From assembly GCA_965214495.1 (NCBI GenBank), contig OZ243958.1, forward strand, positions 992,001 to 1,056,000: a DNA stretch of 64,000 nucleotides, read 5' to 3'. This DNA is from JANQOH01 sp965214495 (GTDB lineage Bacteria > Pseudomonadota > Alphaproteobacteria > UBA7887). A model generated the notes under the pieces. It searched no databases, had not been told where the DNA came from, and worked only from the letters and a program-made list of their open reading frames with translations. The position numbers and the translations under genes are program-made. Shown in pieces: positions 45,707-55,375 of this stretch (the first letter of the stretch is position 1; each line of letters begins with the position of its first letter).

Positions 45707-46546
45707 TTACGCCCGCAAGCCGGCGCAGATGGCCGCGTAGTCCGGGCAGTGCGGTGGAATCAGACCGCGGCGGATGAAGAAATCGATCGCCGCGAGGGCC
45801 GAGTCGAACTTGAAGTCCGTGGTTTCGGCGATGCGCCGCATGACCTGCTCGACGGGCCACAACGCGAAGTCCTTGACCTCGCCGTCGTGGTTGACCGGAG
45901 CGAAATCGCCGGGCACGGCGAGATCGAACACGAACAATACGCCGCGCTTGAGGCCGAACGGACCGTCGAGTCTGTAGCTTACCGTGCCGACGGGCATCGC
46001 CTTCGCAGTCAGCGCGGGCGGCAAACCCGCTTCCTCGGCGGCCTCTTTCACGAGGTTCTCCCGGACGCCGAGGCCCGCCGGCTGGCCGCCCGCGACCATG
46101 TTGTCGAGCTGGCCGGGGCAGACGCGCATGGCGCGGGCGCGCCGCGGGATCCACAGCGCCAGACCCGATGGGGTCTTCACATAGCCGTTGAGATGAACGC
46201 CGTAAGCGGCGACGCCGAAGAACTCCGCGCCGGCGCGATCGACTTCGCAAAGCCGGTCGCCGAAACGGGGGGCGACCGGATACGACTCGCCGCGCCATTC
46301 TTCGCACGCGCCGCGCGCACCCATGGCGCGGACGACTCTGTTGAGCGCGGCGGTGCGCGATCGCGCATCGGCGAAACCCGGAGCGAGCTGCGCCTCGCCG
46401 CCGCCCACGATGAGTTCGGGCGAGTCCGCCAGCATGGCCAGGCGGTCGCGGCGCAAGCGCCCGACTTCCACGCCCGCGATACGGAACGGTGCGTAGCCGG
46501 CGGGGTCGTGCCGGTTGCATTCGGCGATGCGGTCGAGAAAGCTCAC
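45707..46546 (-). CDS. DUF4743-Nudix hydrolase
   Basis: A 279-residue protein. An N-terminal DUF4743 domain (1-115, FLDRIAECNRHDPAGYAPFR ... RGESYPVAPRFG) precedes a Nudix domain with box GGQPAGLGVRENLVKEAAEE then AGLP. This is the thiamin-pyrophosphokinase-associated Nudix type (like yeast Tnr3 N-terminal half), thought to clear damaged thiamin diphosphates. The GTG at 46546 has GAAG upstream; a TTG at 46558 is the alternative. It is divergent from the lysophospholipase-like gene with 45 bases between starts. Confidence 0.8.
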   Translation of the reverse strand: MSFLDRIAECNRHDPAGYAPFRIAGVEVGRLRRDRLAMLADSPELIVGGGEAQLAPGFADARSRTAALNRVVRAMGARGACEEWRGESYPVAPRFGDRLCEVDRAGAEFFGVAAYGVHLNGYVKTPSGLALWIPRRARAMRVCPGQLDNMVAGGQPAGLGVRENLVKEAAEEAGLPPALTAKAMPVGTVSYRLDGPFGLKRGVLFVFDLAVPGDFAPVNHDGEVKDFALWPVEQVMRRIAETTDFKFDSALAAIDFFIRRGLIPPHCPDYAAICAGLRA

Positions 46547-46591
46547 GCGCGGCTTCAATACCGGGACGGAAAGAGGCGTCAAGCGTAACCC

Positions 46592-47614
46592 ATGGCGCCG
46601 GCGCGAAAAACCGTGCTGCTTGCGCTGCTTCCCGCGCTCTGGTCGTGCACGGCGGAGCCACAGGACGCGGCGGCGTGGACCGGTGCGCCGCGTATCGAAG
46701 CCGACGCCCTGCTCGTCCGCGACGGAACCCGCCTGCCGCTCCGCCACTGGCCGCCGGAGACGCCGGCGCGCGCCGTCGTTCTCGGCGTGCACGGCTTCAA
46801 CGACTACGGCAACGCCTTCGCCGCTCCTGCGTCGGCCTGGACCGCCTCCGGTATCGCGGTTTACGCCTACGATCAGCGCGGCTTCGGCGCCGCTCCCTCT
46901 TCCGGCCGCTGGGCCGGCGACACGGCGATGGTCGCCGATCTTGACGACGCCGTGACCGCGGTCGCCGGGTTGAATCCGGCTCTGCCGCTCTATGTGGTCG
47001 GCGTCAGCATGGGCGGCGCGGTGGCATCGGTGGCCCTCGCGCGCGGCGGATTGCGCGAGGCCGACGGGGTGGTTCTGGTGGCCCCGGCGGTGTGGGCGCG
47101 CAAGACGATGCCGTGGTCGCATCGGGCGGCTTTGTGGCTGGCGTCGCACACCGTGCCGTGGCTGCGCCTCGGCGCCGGCGGTTTGGGCATCGCGCCATCC
47201 GACAATCGCGAGATGCTGGGCGCGCTCGGCGCCGACCCCCTCGTCATCCAGCGCGCCCGGGCCGATGCGATCGCCGGCGTCGTCGATCTGATGGACCTGG
47301 CGCATAACGCGGTTCCGCAGGTGACGGCGCCGTTGTTGTTCCTCTACGGCGCCCATGACGAGATCGTGCCGAAGGCTCCCACCGAAGAGACCGTTTGCCG
47401 CCTCCGCGCCGGGGCGCGGGTCGGCGTCTATGCCGACGGATACCACATGCTGCTGCGAGACCTTCAGGCCGCGACCGTCCATGCCGACGTGCTGGCCTGG
47501 ATCGACGACCGGGATGCGCCCCTGCCGTCGGCCGCCGAAGCCGAGGCACGCCGTTTCTTCTCCTGCGCGGAAACGCACAACGCCGGGGATTCCGGGACTC
47601 GCGGCGCGTCATAG
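46592..47614 (+). CDS. Lipoprotein-like alpha/beta hydrolase (lysophospholipase family)
   Basis: A 340-residue hydrolase of the monoacylglycerol lipase/PldB group. The N-terminus KTVLLALLPALWSCT has a lipobox-like LWSC at about residue 19, so membrane anchoring is likely. GVHGFNDYGN carries the oxyanion region, AYDQRGFG follows, and GVSMGGAVA is the nucleophile elbow with Ser. Asp is in YGAHDEIVP and His in YADGYHMLLRD, completing the triad. Stand-alone gene, 80 bases before the ABC importer. Confidence 0.82.
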   Translation: MAPARKTVLLALLPALWSCTAEPQDAAAWTGAPRIEADALLVRDGTRLPLRHWPPETPARAVVLGVHGFNDYGNAFAAPASAWTASGIAVYAYDQRGFGAAPSSGRWAGDTAMVADLDDAVTAVAGLNPALPLYVVGVSMGGAVASVALARGGLREADGVVLVAPAVWARKTMPWSHRAALWLASHTVPWLRLGAGGLGIAPSDNREMLGALGADPLVIQRARADAIAGVVDLMDLAHNAVPQVTAPLLFLYGAHDEIVPKAPTEETVCRLRAGARVGVYADGYHMLLRDLQAATVHADVLAWIDDRDAPLPSAAEAEARRFFSCAETHNAGDSGTRGAS

Positions 47615-47694
47615 TCCCTCGCCGATCCCGGCGTGCTGTCAATCGGCGGCGAAACGATGTGTATTGCCCCGTCCACCAGGAGGGAAGCGCGACC

Positions 47695-49275
47695 ATGACC
47701 CGGTTCCGGCGTCTGGCGGCAGCGGCCGCCGTGCTCACGATCTTCGTCTCCGGTGGCCCGCCGGCAGCTGCCGAAACTGTGCTGCGGATCGTGCCGCACG
47801 CCGACCTCAAGAACATCGACCCCATCTGGACCACCGCCTACATCACCCGCAATCACGGCTACATGGTTTACGACACGCTGTTCGCCCTCGACGAGAACCT
47901 CGAGCCGCAACCGCAGATGGTCGAGGACTGGTCGGTGAGCGGCGACGGGCTGACCTGGACCTTCCACCTGCGCGACGGCCTGTCCTGGCACGACGGCGCG
48001 CCGGTGACCGCGGCGGACTGCGTCGCCTCGATAAGGCGCTGGGGCGCGCGCGACGGCATGGGGCAGAAGCTCATGGACGCCGTCGCCGGTCTCGCCGTCA
48101 TCGACGACCGGTCGTTCACGCTGACGCTGGAAAGGCCCTACGGGCTGGTCCTCCAGTCGCTTGGCAAGATCTCGTCGAACGTGCCGTTCATGATGCCGGC
48201 GCGGCTCGCTGAAACCGACCCGTTCGAGCAGGTGCCCGAGATCGTCGGCTCGGGGCCGTTCATGTTCGTCGCCGGGGAATGGGTGCCCGGTGCAAAGGTG
48301 GTTTACGTCAGGAACCCCGATTACGCACCGCGCGCGGAAGAACCGAGCTTCGCGGCGGGCGGCAAGCGGGTGAAGGTCGATCGGGTGGAATGGCACTACA
48401 TCCCCGACGCGGCGACCGCGATGAACGCGCTGATCGGCGGCGAGATCGACTATTTCGAACTGCCGCCGCACGACCTCCTGCCGATCATGGCGGCGAGTCC
48501 CGGAGTCGTGGTCGAAACGCTCGACTCGCTCGGCAATCAGGGCTGGATCCGCCTCAACCACACGCTGCCGCCGTTCGACGACCCGAACATGCGCGAGGCG
48601 GTGCTGTGGATGATCGATCAGACCGACTACCTTCAGGCGATCGTCGGCGACCCGGCCTACTATCGGACCTGTGCGGCGTATTTCGGCTGCGGCACGCCGC
48701 TCGAAACCGATGCCGGGGCGGAAGCGCTGACAACGCAGGACCTCGATCGGGCACGGGCGCTGGTGGCCGAATCGGGCTACGACGGCGCCCCCGTGGTGGT
48801 TCTTCAGGCGAGCGACATCCCGATCAACAGCGGCGCGGCGCTGGTGACGGCGCAACTATTGCGCGAGATCGGCGTCGCGGTCGAGCTCCAGGCGATGGAC
48901 TGGAGCACCCTGACCTCGCGGCGGACGATCGACGAGCCGGTGGACCGGGGCGGCTGGAACGTCTTCACGACTTGGGCGATTGCCGTCGATGTCATGAACC
49001 CGGTGGCGAATATCGGCGTTTCGGGCGGTTGCCGCGAGCGCGTCTGGTTCGGCTGGCCGTGCGATCCGATGATCGAAGAGCTGCGCGACCGGTTCGCCCG
49101 CGCGACCGGCGCCGGCGACCGTCGGCGCCTCGCGGAGGCGGTGCAGGAACGCGCCTTCGAGATCGTCGCCTACGCCAATTTCGGTCAGTGGCTCAATCCG
49201 GTCGCCTATCGCGACGCTCTCGCCGGCTTGATCAAGTCGCCGGTGCCGTTCTTCTGGAACGTCGAGCTACGCTGA
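47695..49275 (+). CDS. Dipeptide/oligopeptide-type ABC transporter substrate-binding protein, copy 1
   Basis: A 526-residue periplasmic SBP_bac_5 family protein. The signal peptide TRFRRLAAAAAVLTIFVSG is cleaved near PAAAE; LRIVPHADLKNIDPIWTTAY and QPQMVEDWSVSGDGLTWTFH are family hallmarks. AGGAGGGA lies before the ATG. Compared with copy 2 it differs mostly after residue 250, for instance TTWAIAVDVMNP against ITWWIGADILNP near the ligand cleft, so it may bind a related but different ligand. No permease follows directly; it presumably uses the shared transporter downstream. Confidence 0.92.
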   Translation: MTRFRRLAAAAAVLTIFVSGGPPAAAETVLRIVPHADLKNIDPIWTTAYITRNHGYMVYDTLFALDENLEPQPQMVEDWSVSGDGLTWTFHLRDGLSWHDGAPVTAADCVASIRRWGARDGMGQKLMDAVAGLAVIDDRSFTLTLERPYGLVLQSLGKISSNVPFMMPARLAETDPFEQVPEIVGSGPFMFVAGEWVPGAKVVYVRNPDYAPRAEEPSFAAGGKRVKVDRVEWHYIPDAATAMNALIGGEIDYFELPPHDLLPIMAASPGVVVETLDSLGNQGWIRLNHTLPPFDDPNMREAVLWMIDQTDYLQAIVGDPAYYRTCAAYFGCGTPLETDAGAEALTTQDLDRARALVAESGYDGAPVVVLQASDIPINSGAALVTAQLLREIGVAVELQAMDWSTLTSRRTIDEPVDRGGWNVFTTWAIAVDVMNPVANIGVSGGCRERVWFGWPCDPMIEELRDRFARATGAGDRRRLAEAVQERAFEIVAYANFGQWLNPVAYRDALAGLIKSPVPFFWNVELR

Positions 49276-49425
49276 TCGCCGGGCCGGGCTGGCGCTTTAT
49301 CGGCCCTTGCGCGGGTCGCGTCGAAAGCGCCGTCTTTCGGAGCGGAAGCGCACACCGCGCCAGCATGCTGTCAATCGGCGGCGAAATGGTATGTATTGCC
49401 CATCCACCAAGAGGGGAGCGTGACC

Positions 49426-51006
49426 ATGACCCGATTCCGGCGTCTGGCGGCAGCGGCCGCCGTGCTCACGATCTTCGTCTCCAGCGGCCCGCCGGCGGCT
49501 GCCGAGACTGTGCTGCGGATCGTGCCGCACGCCGACCTCAAGAACATCGACCCCATCTGGACCACCGCCTACATCACCCGCAATCACGGCTACATGGTCT
49601 ATGACACGCTGTTCGCCCTCGACGAGAGTCTCGAACCGCAACCGCAGATGGTCGAGGACTGGTCGGTGAGCGGCGACGGGCTGACCTGGACCTTCCACCT
49701 GCGCGACGGCCTGTCCTGGCACGACGGCGCGCCGGTGACCGCGGCGGACTGCGTCGCCTCGATAAGGCGCTGGGGCGCGCGCGACGGCATGGGGCAGAAG
49801 CTCATGGACGCCGTCGCCGATCTCGCCGTCGTCGACGACCGGACGTTCACGCTGACGCTGGAAAGACCCTACGGGCTGGTCCTCCAGTCGCTCGGCAAGA
49901 TCTCGTCGAACGTGCCGTTCATGATGCCGGCGCGGCACGCTGAAACCGACCCGTTCGAACAGGTGCCGGAAATCGTCGGCTCGGGGCCGTTCATGTTCGT
50001 CTCCGAGGAATGGGTTCCCGGCGCGAAAGTGGTTTACGTCCGGAACCCGAACTACGCGCCGCGCCCGGAGGAACCCAGCTTCGGCGCCGGCGGCAAGCAG
50101 GCGAAGGTCGATCGGGTGGAATGGCACTACATCCCCGACGCCGCCACCGCCATGAACGCCCTCATCACCGGCGAGATCGACTATTTCGAACTGCCGCCGC
50201 ACGACCTCCTGCCCATCATGGAAGCGAGTCCCGGAGTCGTCGTCGAAACCCTCGATTCGCTCGGCAACCAGGGCTGGATCCGCCTCAATCACGCCCTGCC
50301 GCCGTTCGACGACCCGAACATGCGCCGAGCCGTCCTGTGGATGATCGATCAGGAGCACTATCTGCAAGCGACGATCGGCAACCCGGCCTACTACAACACC
50401 TGCGCGGCCTATTTCGGTTGCGGCGCACCGCTTGAAACCGACGCCGGCGCGGAAGCGTTGATGACGCAGGACCTCGACCGGGCGCGCGCGCTGGTCGCGG
50501 AGTCGGACTATGACGGCGCGCCGGTGGTGATCCTGCAAGCCAGCGACATCCCCATCAACAACGGCACCGCGCTGGTCACCGCGCAGTTGCTGCGCGAGAT
50601 CGGCGTCGAGACCGAGCTTCAGGCGATGGACTGGAGCACCCTCACCTCGCGGCGCGCGATCGCCGATCCCGTCGATCGGGGCGGCTGGAACGTCTTCATC
50701 ACGTGGTGGATCGGCGCCGACATTCTGAACCCGGTGGCGAATATCGGCGTTTCGGGCGGCTGCCGCGAGCGGGCCTGGTTCGGCTGGCCGTGCGACCCCG
50801 CGATCGAGGAACTGCGCGACCTGTTCGCGCGGGCCACGGGCGCCGACGAACGCCGCCGCCTCGCCGAGGACGTCCAGAGACGTGCCCTCGAAATCGTCGC
50901 CTACGGCAATTTCGGCCAGTGGTTCAACCCGGTCGCCTATCGGGACAACCTCGCCGGCATGATCAAATCGCCCGTGCCGTTCTTCTGGAATATCGAGAAG
51001 CGATAG
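49426..51006 (+). CDS. Dipeptide/oligopeptide-type ABC transporter substrate-binding protein, copy 2
   Basis: A 526-residue close paralogue of the preceding gene with the same signal peptide and no length change. It has the GGCRERAWFGWPCDP block of copy 1 and ends PVPFFWNIEKR. GAGGGGAG precedes the ATG at 49426. It is followed after 34 bases by the permease gene, so it is the operon's main binding protein. Ligand type (peptide, nickel, glutathione, opine) cannot be decided from sequence alone. Confidence 0.92.
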   Translation: MTRFRRLAAAAAVLTIFVSSGPPAAAETVLRIVPHADLKNIDPIWTTAYITRNHGYMVYDTLFALDESLEPQPQMVEDWSVSGDGLTWTFHLRDGLSWHDGAPVTAADCVASIRRWGARDGMGQKLMDAVADLAVVDDRTFTLTLERPYGLVLQSLGKISSNVPFMMPARHAETDPFEQVPEIVGSGPFMFVSEEWVPGAKVVYVRNPNYAPRPEEPSFGAGGKQAKVDRVEWHYIPDAATAMNALITGEIDYFELPPHDLLPIMEASPGVVVETLDSLGNQGWIRLNHALPPFDDPNMRRAVLWMIDQEHYLQATIGNPAYYNTCAAYFGCGAPLETDAGAEALMTQDLDRARALVAESDYDGAPVVILQASDIPINNGTALVTAQLLREIGVETELQAMDWSTLTSRRAIADPVDRGGWNVFITWWIGADILNPVANIGVSGGCRERAWFGWPCDPAIEELRDLFARATGADERRRLAEDVQRRALEIVAYGNFGQWFNPVAYRDNLAGMIKSPVPFFWNIEKR

Positions 51007-51040
51007 CCGGCGCACCGGGCCTTTCGGGGCGGGGCCGCCG

Positions 51041-51982
51041 GTGCTCGCCTTCGTCCTCCGCCGCCTCCTCGCGACCGTCCCGGTCATCGGGGTGGTGGCG
51101 GTGTTCGTCTTCCTCCTGCTGCATCTCAGCCCGGGCGATCCGGCCACCGTGATCGCCGGCGACTATGCGAGCCCCGAAGACATCGCGCGCATTCGCACCC
51201 AGCTCGGCCTCGACCGCCCCTTGCACGTCCAGTTCGCCGCATGGATCGGGCGTCTGGCGCAGGGCGATCTCGGCACCTCGATCTTCTCCAACCTGCCCGT
51301 CGCGACGCTGATTGGCCAACGGCTGGAACCGACTCTGTCTCTTGCCCTGCTCACCCTGGTCTTCGCCGTGGCCGTCGCGGTGCCGGCAGGCACGATCGCC
51401 GCATGGCGGGCGGGGTCGTGGATAGACCGCGCGGTCATGGGCTTCGCGGTGGTCGGTTTCTCCGTCCCGGTCTTCGTCCTGGGCTACGTATTGATCTATC
51501 TGTTCGCCATCGGCACGGGCTGGTTTCCGGTGCAGGGCTACGCGCCCCTCGCCGACGGGGTGTGGCCGTTTCTTCACCGTCTGGCGCTGCCCTCGCTCGC
51601 CCTGAGCGCCATCTACATCGCCTTGATCGCCCGCATTACGCGCGCGAGCGTGCTCGAAGCGCTGGCGGAAGACCACGTGCGCACCGCCTACGCCAAGGGC
51701 CTGCCCGACCGCCTTGTCCTGTTGCGGCACGCGCTCGGCAACGCCGCCGTGCCGGTCGTCACCGTCATCGGCATCGGCTTCTCTTTGCTCATCGGTGGCG
51801 TGGTGGTCACCGAGAGCGTGTTCAATATCCCCGGCCTCGGCCGCCTCACCGTGGATGCCGTATTGCGGCGCGACTACCCGGTCATCCAGGGCATCATTCT
51901 TGTGTTCTCGGGGGCATGCGTGTTCGTCAACCTCGTGGTCGACGTGCTCTACACCGCTTTCGATCCGAGGATCCGCTATTGA
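51041..51982 (+). CDS. ABC transporter permease, DppB-like
   Basis: A 313-residue inner-membrane permease of the peptide importer class. It starts with GTG (MLAFVLRRLLATVPVIGV) after a weak ribosome-binding site, has six membrane helices, and shows the EAA-like loop RHALGNAAVPVVTVIGIGF and the family ending VDVLYTAFDPRIRY. LHLSPGDPATVIAG near residue 30 is typical of DppB. Its TGA stop overlaps the TTG start of the next permease. Confidence 0.92.
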   Translation: MLAFVLRRLLATVPVIGVVAVFVFLLLHLSPGDPATVIAGDYASPEDIARIRTQLGLDRPLHVQFAAWIGRLAQGDLGTSIFSNLPVATLIGQRLEPTLSLALLTLVFAVAVAVPAGTIAAWRAGSWIDRAVMGFAVVGFSVPVFVLGYVLIYLFAIGTGWFPVQGYAPLADGVWPFLHRLALPSLALSAIYIALIARITRASVLEALAEDHVRTAYAKGLPDRLVLLRHALGNAAVPVVTVIGIGFSLLIGGVVVTESVFNIPGLGRLTVDAVLRRDYPVIQGIILVFSGACVFVNLVVDVLYTAFDPRIRY

Positions 51983-52863
51983 TCACCGCATTTAAGGGGG
52001 TCGTCCTGGGCGCCGCCGAGCCCGGCGCACGCCGCGGCGCGTGGGAGCCGTTGCGTCGTCACCCCGGCGTTCTGTTCGGCGCCGGAGTCGTCGCCGCGCT
52101 CGCCGCCGCCGCGATCTTCGCGCCGCTGCTGTGGACCGGCGATCCGGCAGCGCTCGACCCGGTCGCGCGGATGCAGGGACCGGGCGGCGAACGCTGGTTC
52201 GGCACCGACATGTATGGCCGCGACCTCTATACGCGCACCATCTACGGCGCTCGCATCTCTCTGATCGTCGGCCTGTGCGTGACCGCGCTCAGCGTCACCG
52301 TCGGCCTCGTCATCGGCCTGCTTGCGGGCTATGTGCGCCTGATCGACGCGATCGCCATGCGCGTGATGGACGGGCTGATGGCGATCCCCGGCATTCTGCT
52401 CGCCATCGCCATGATCGCCCTCGCCGGCGCCAGTCTGACCACCGTCGTGATCGCCATCGCCATACCTGAGATTCCGCGCGTCGTGCGGCTCGTTCGCAGC
52501 GTCGTATTGACCATCCGCGAAGAACCCTATGTCGAGGCCGCCGTCACCGTCGGCACCCGGCTGCACTGGCTGCTGCTGCGCCATGTTCTGCCCAACACGA
52601 TCGCCCCCCTGATCGTCCAGGGCACCTATGTCTGCGCCTCGGCGATCATCACCGAGGCGCTGCTGTCGTTTCTCGGCGCCGGCATCCCGCCCGAAATTCC
52701 GAGCTGGGGCAACATCATGGCCGAGGGACGCACGCTCTTCCAGGTCGCACCGTGGATCGTGTTCTTCCCCGGCCTGTTCCTCGCGCTTGCGGTATTGGCG
52801 ATCAACGTGCTCGGCGACGGGTTGCGCGACACCATCGACCCGCGCCTCGCCCGCCGGCCCTGA
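51979..52863 (+). CDS. ABC transporter permease, DppC-like
   Basis: A 294-residue partner permease. TTG 51979 overlaps the previous stop (TTGA), which fixes the start. RHPGVLFGAGVVAALAAAAI is the first helix, then GTDMYGRDLYTRTIYGARIS, DPPEIPSWG-type motif (IPPEIPSWGNIMAEG) and the EAA loop RHVLPNTIAPLIVQGTY. The N-terminal domain and helices match DppC/OppC. It is followed after 2 bases by the ATPase gene. Confidence 0.92.
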   Translation: MITAFKGVVLGAAEPGARRGAWEPLRRHPGVLFGAGVVAALAAAAIFAPLLWTGDPAALDPVARMQGPGGERWFGTDMYGRDLYTRTIYGARISLIVGLCVTALSVTVGLVIGLLAGYVRLIDAIAMRVMDGLMAIPGILLAIAMIALAGASLTTVVIAIAIPEIPRVVRLVRSVVLTIREEPYVEAAVTVGTRLHWLLLRHVLPNTIAPLIVQGTYVCASAIITEALLSFLGAGIPPEIPSWGNIMAEGRTLFQVAPWIVFFPGLFLALAVLAINVLGDGLRDTIDPRLARRP

Positions 52864-52865
52864 CC

Positions 52866-54485
52866 ATGGCAACGGTCCTCCGCATCGACGGACTGACGGT
52901 GGGCCTGCCGCCCGGGGCGGATCGCGCCAACGCCGTCGAGGACATCGATCTCGCGCTCGACACCGACGAAACCCTGTGCGTCGTCGGCGAGTCGGGCGCC
53001 GGCAAGTCGGTGGTCGCGCAGGCGGTCATGGGCCTGCTGCCGCGCCGCCAACTCGCGGTGACCGGCGGCAGTGTCGAACTGCTCGACGAGGAGCTGATCG
53101 GCGCATCGCCCGCGCGCTTGCGGGCGCTGCGCGGCGCGCGCATGTCGATGATCTTTCAGGAGCCGATGACCGCGCTGAACCCCGTGATCGCGGTCGGTCG
53201 GCAGATCGAGGAAGTGCTGACCGCCCATACGAAGATGCCGGCGCGAGCGCGCTCCGAGCGCGTGCAGGCGGTCATGAAGGCCGTCAACCTCCCCGATCCG
53301 GAGCGCCTCGCCGTGCGTTACCCGCATCAACTGTCCGGCGGCCAGCGGCAACGGGTGATGATCGCCATGGCGCTGGCGCTCGAACCCGCGCTGCTGATCG
53401 CCGACGAGCCGACGACGGCGCTCGACGTCACGACGCAGGCGCAGATACTGGCCCTGATAAAACGCATCCAGCGCGAGCGCGGCATGGGGGTGCTGTTCGT
53501 CACCCACGATTTCGGCGTCGTTGCCGAGATCGCCGACAGGGTGGCGGTTATGCGCGAGGGCCGGGTCGTCGAGTGCGCGCCGACCGAACGGCTGCTGTCG
53601 GCGCCGGCGCATCCTTACACGCGCCGGCTGATGGCGGCGGTCCCGAGCCTGCAACCGCCGGAACGCGCGCCCGCGGAGGAGGCGGCCGTCGCCCTGGAGA
53701 CGCGCACGCTGTCGAAGACCTATACCGGCCGCCGGTGGTTGCGGCGAAGCCGCGCCGTGCCCGCCGCGCGCGACGTGTCGCTCGTGGTCCGCCGCGGAGA
53801 GACACTCGGCGTCGTCGGCGAATCGGGGTCGGGGAAATCGACCGTGGCGCGCTGTATCGTGCGCCTTGTCGAGCCGACGGACGGCGCGGTCCTTCTCGAC
53901 GGAGTCGATATCGCCCGGCTGCCGCCCCGCGCGCTTCGGCCTTGGCGCCGGCGCGTTCAGATCGTGTTCCAGGACCCCTACCGGTCGCTCAACCCGCGCC
54001 GAACCGTCGGCGCCTCGATCGTCGAGGGACCGGTCAACTACGGCGTCGCACCCGCCGAGGCATGGCGCCGCGCCCGCGAACTGCTCGCGCTGGTCGGGAT
54101 CGACAGCGGCGCGATCGGCCGCTATCCGCACCAGTTCTCCGGCGGCCAGCGCCAACGCATCTGCGTCGCCCGCGCGCTGGCGATGGAACCGCAGGTGCTG
54201 ATCGCCGACGAAGCGGTTTCGGCGCTCGACGTTTCGGTGCAGGCGCAGGTGCTCGCATTGCTCGACCGGGTGCGCGCGCGCTTCGACCTGGCGATGCTGT
54301 TCATCACCCACGATCTGCGCGTCGCCGCCCAGGTCTGCGACCGCATCGCGGTGATGTATCGCGGCGAGATCGTCGAAACCGGCGCAACCGCGGCCCTGTT
54401 CGCCGCTCCGCGCCGCGACTACACCAAGCGTCTGTTCGCCGCCGCGCCGGGGCGGAACCGGCGTTTCGGCGCCGCCGTCGAATGA
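52866..54485 (+). CDS. Fused double ABC ATPase, DppD-DppF type
   Basis: A 539-residue protein with two complete ATP-binding cassettes that together energise the importer. Cassette 1 has Walker A GESGAGKS (about 40), signature LSGGQRQRV and Walker B LLIADEPTTALD; cassette 2 has GESGSGKS (about 320), FSGGQRQRI and VLIADEAVSALD. Each is followed by a C-terminal oligopeptide-type segment (HPYTRRLMAA; RRDYTKRLFAA). The ATG at 52866 is 2 bases after the permease stop. Its stop overlaps the fmt start (ATGA). Confidence 0.93.
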   Translation: MATVLRIDGLTVGLPPGADRANAVEDIDLALDTDETLCVVGESGAGKSVVAQAVMGLLPRRQLAVTGGSVELLDEELIGASPARLRALRGARMSMIFQEPMTALNPVIAVGRQIEEVLTAHTKMPARARSERVQAVMKAVNLPDPERLAVRYPHQLSGGQRQRVMIAMALALEPALLIADEPTTALDVTTQAQILALIKRIQRERGMGVLFVTHDFGVVAEIADRVAVMREGRVVECAPTERLLSAPAHPYTRRLMAAVPSLQPPERAPAEEAAVALETRTLSKTYTGRRWLRRSRAVPAARDVSLVVRRGETLGVVGESGSGKSTVARCIVRLVEPTDGAVLLDGVDIARLPPRALRPWRRRVQIVFQDPYRSLNPRRTVGASIVEGPVNYGVAPAEAWRRARELLALVGIDSGAIGRYPHQFSGGQRQRICVARALAMEPQVLIADEAVSALDVSVQAQVLALLDRVRARFDLAMLFITHDLRVAAQVCDRIAVMYRGEIVETGATAALFAAPRRDYTKRLFAAAPGRNRRFGAAVE

Positions 54486-55372
54486 GCCTCCGCCTCGCCT
54501 TCATGGGCACGTCGGATTTTGCCGTACCGTCCTTCGAGGCGATCCGCGCCGCCGGACACGACATCGTCGCCGTTTACACGCAACCGCCGCGCCCGGCCGG
54601 GCGCGGCAAGCGTCTCCGGCCGAGCGCCGTCGGGTGCGCTGCCGCCGCCGCAGGAATCGACGTGCGCACGCCGAAAAGTCTGAAGGGCCAGACGCTGCCC
54701 CCGGCCCTCGACGCGGTTGTGGTGGCGGCATATGGCCTCATCCTGCCGCAGCGTGTGCTCGCCGCGCCCCGCCGGGGCTGTTTGAACGTCCACGCTTCGC
54801 TATTGCCGCGTTGGCGCGGTGCGGCGCCGATCCAGCGCGCGATCATGGCCGGCGATACCGAGACCGGGATCACCATCATGCGCATGGATATCGGCCTCGA
54901 CACCGGCCCCCTTCTCTACCAGTGCGCGATTCCCGTGGCCGGCGCGGACGCAGGCGTGCTCCACGACCGGTTGGCTGCGCTCGGCGCCGGCATGATCGTG
55001 GAAGTATTGGCCGACCCTCGCCCCGAAACACCCCAACCCGAAGCGAGGGCAACCTATGCTTGCAAGCTCCGGCCCGCCGACGAAACGATCGACTGGACCC
55101 GCCCGGCGGTCGAGATCGAACGGCAGGTTCGCGCCCTGAGTCCGCGGCCCGGGGCACGCTTCGCCGCCGGTGGCGAAACGTGGAAACTGCTGTCCGCCGC
55201 GGTCGTATCGGGAAGCGGAGAACCGGGTCGGGTGCTCGACGCCGCGCCGACCGTCGCTTGCGGCGCAGGCGCTCTTCGCGCGCTGCGCCTTCAGCGCGCC
55301 GGGCGCAGGCCGATGGACGCCGCCGCAGCGCTGCGCGGTCGTCCGCTGTCGCCGGGCACGGTGCTACGGTGA
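54482..55372 (+). CDS. fmt: Methionyl-tRNA formyltransferase
   Basis: A 296-residue Fmt that formylates initiator Met-tRNA. It opens LRLAFMGTSDFAVPSFEAI, has the catalytic motif LNVHASLLPRWRGAAPIQRA (Asn, His) with GITIMRMDIGLDTGP, and a C-terminal tRNA-binding domain. The ATG overlaps the end of the ABC ATPase gene; in most relatives a def gene is at that place. It is followed by truA after 3 bases. Confidence 0.95.
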   Translation: MSLRLAFMGTSDFAVPSFEAIRAAGHDIVAVYTQPPRPAGRGKRLRPSAVGCAAAAAGIDVRTPKSLKGQTLPPALDAVVVAAYGLILPQRVLAAPRRGCLNVHASLLPRWRGAAPIQRAIMAGDTETGITIMRMDIGLDTGPLLYQCAIPVAGADAGVLHDRLAALGAGMIVEVLADPRPETPQPEARATYACKLRPADETIDWTRPAVEIERQVRALSPRPGARFAAGGETWKLLSAAVVSGSGEPGRVLDAAPTVACGAGALRALRLQRAGRRPMDAAAALRGRPLSPGTVLR

Positions 55373-55375
55373 GCG

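Larger units (their letters stand above)
47632..51006. repeat. Tandem duplication of an ABC binding-protein gene with its leader
   Basis: Two units, 47632-49275 and 49364-51006, repeat in direct orientation with a 1731-base start-to-start distance. The similarity begins about 60 bases before each ATG (CTGTCAATCGGCGGCGAAA) and runs to the stop codon, with a one-base indel in the leader and none in the coding parts. Identity is uneven: 184 bases at 47905-48088 match 49636-49819 exactly, while the 3' halves differ often. Confidence 0.9.
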
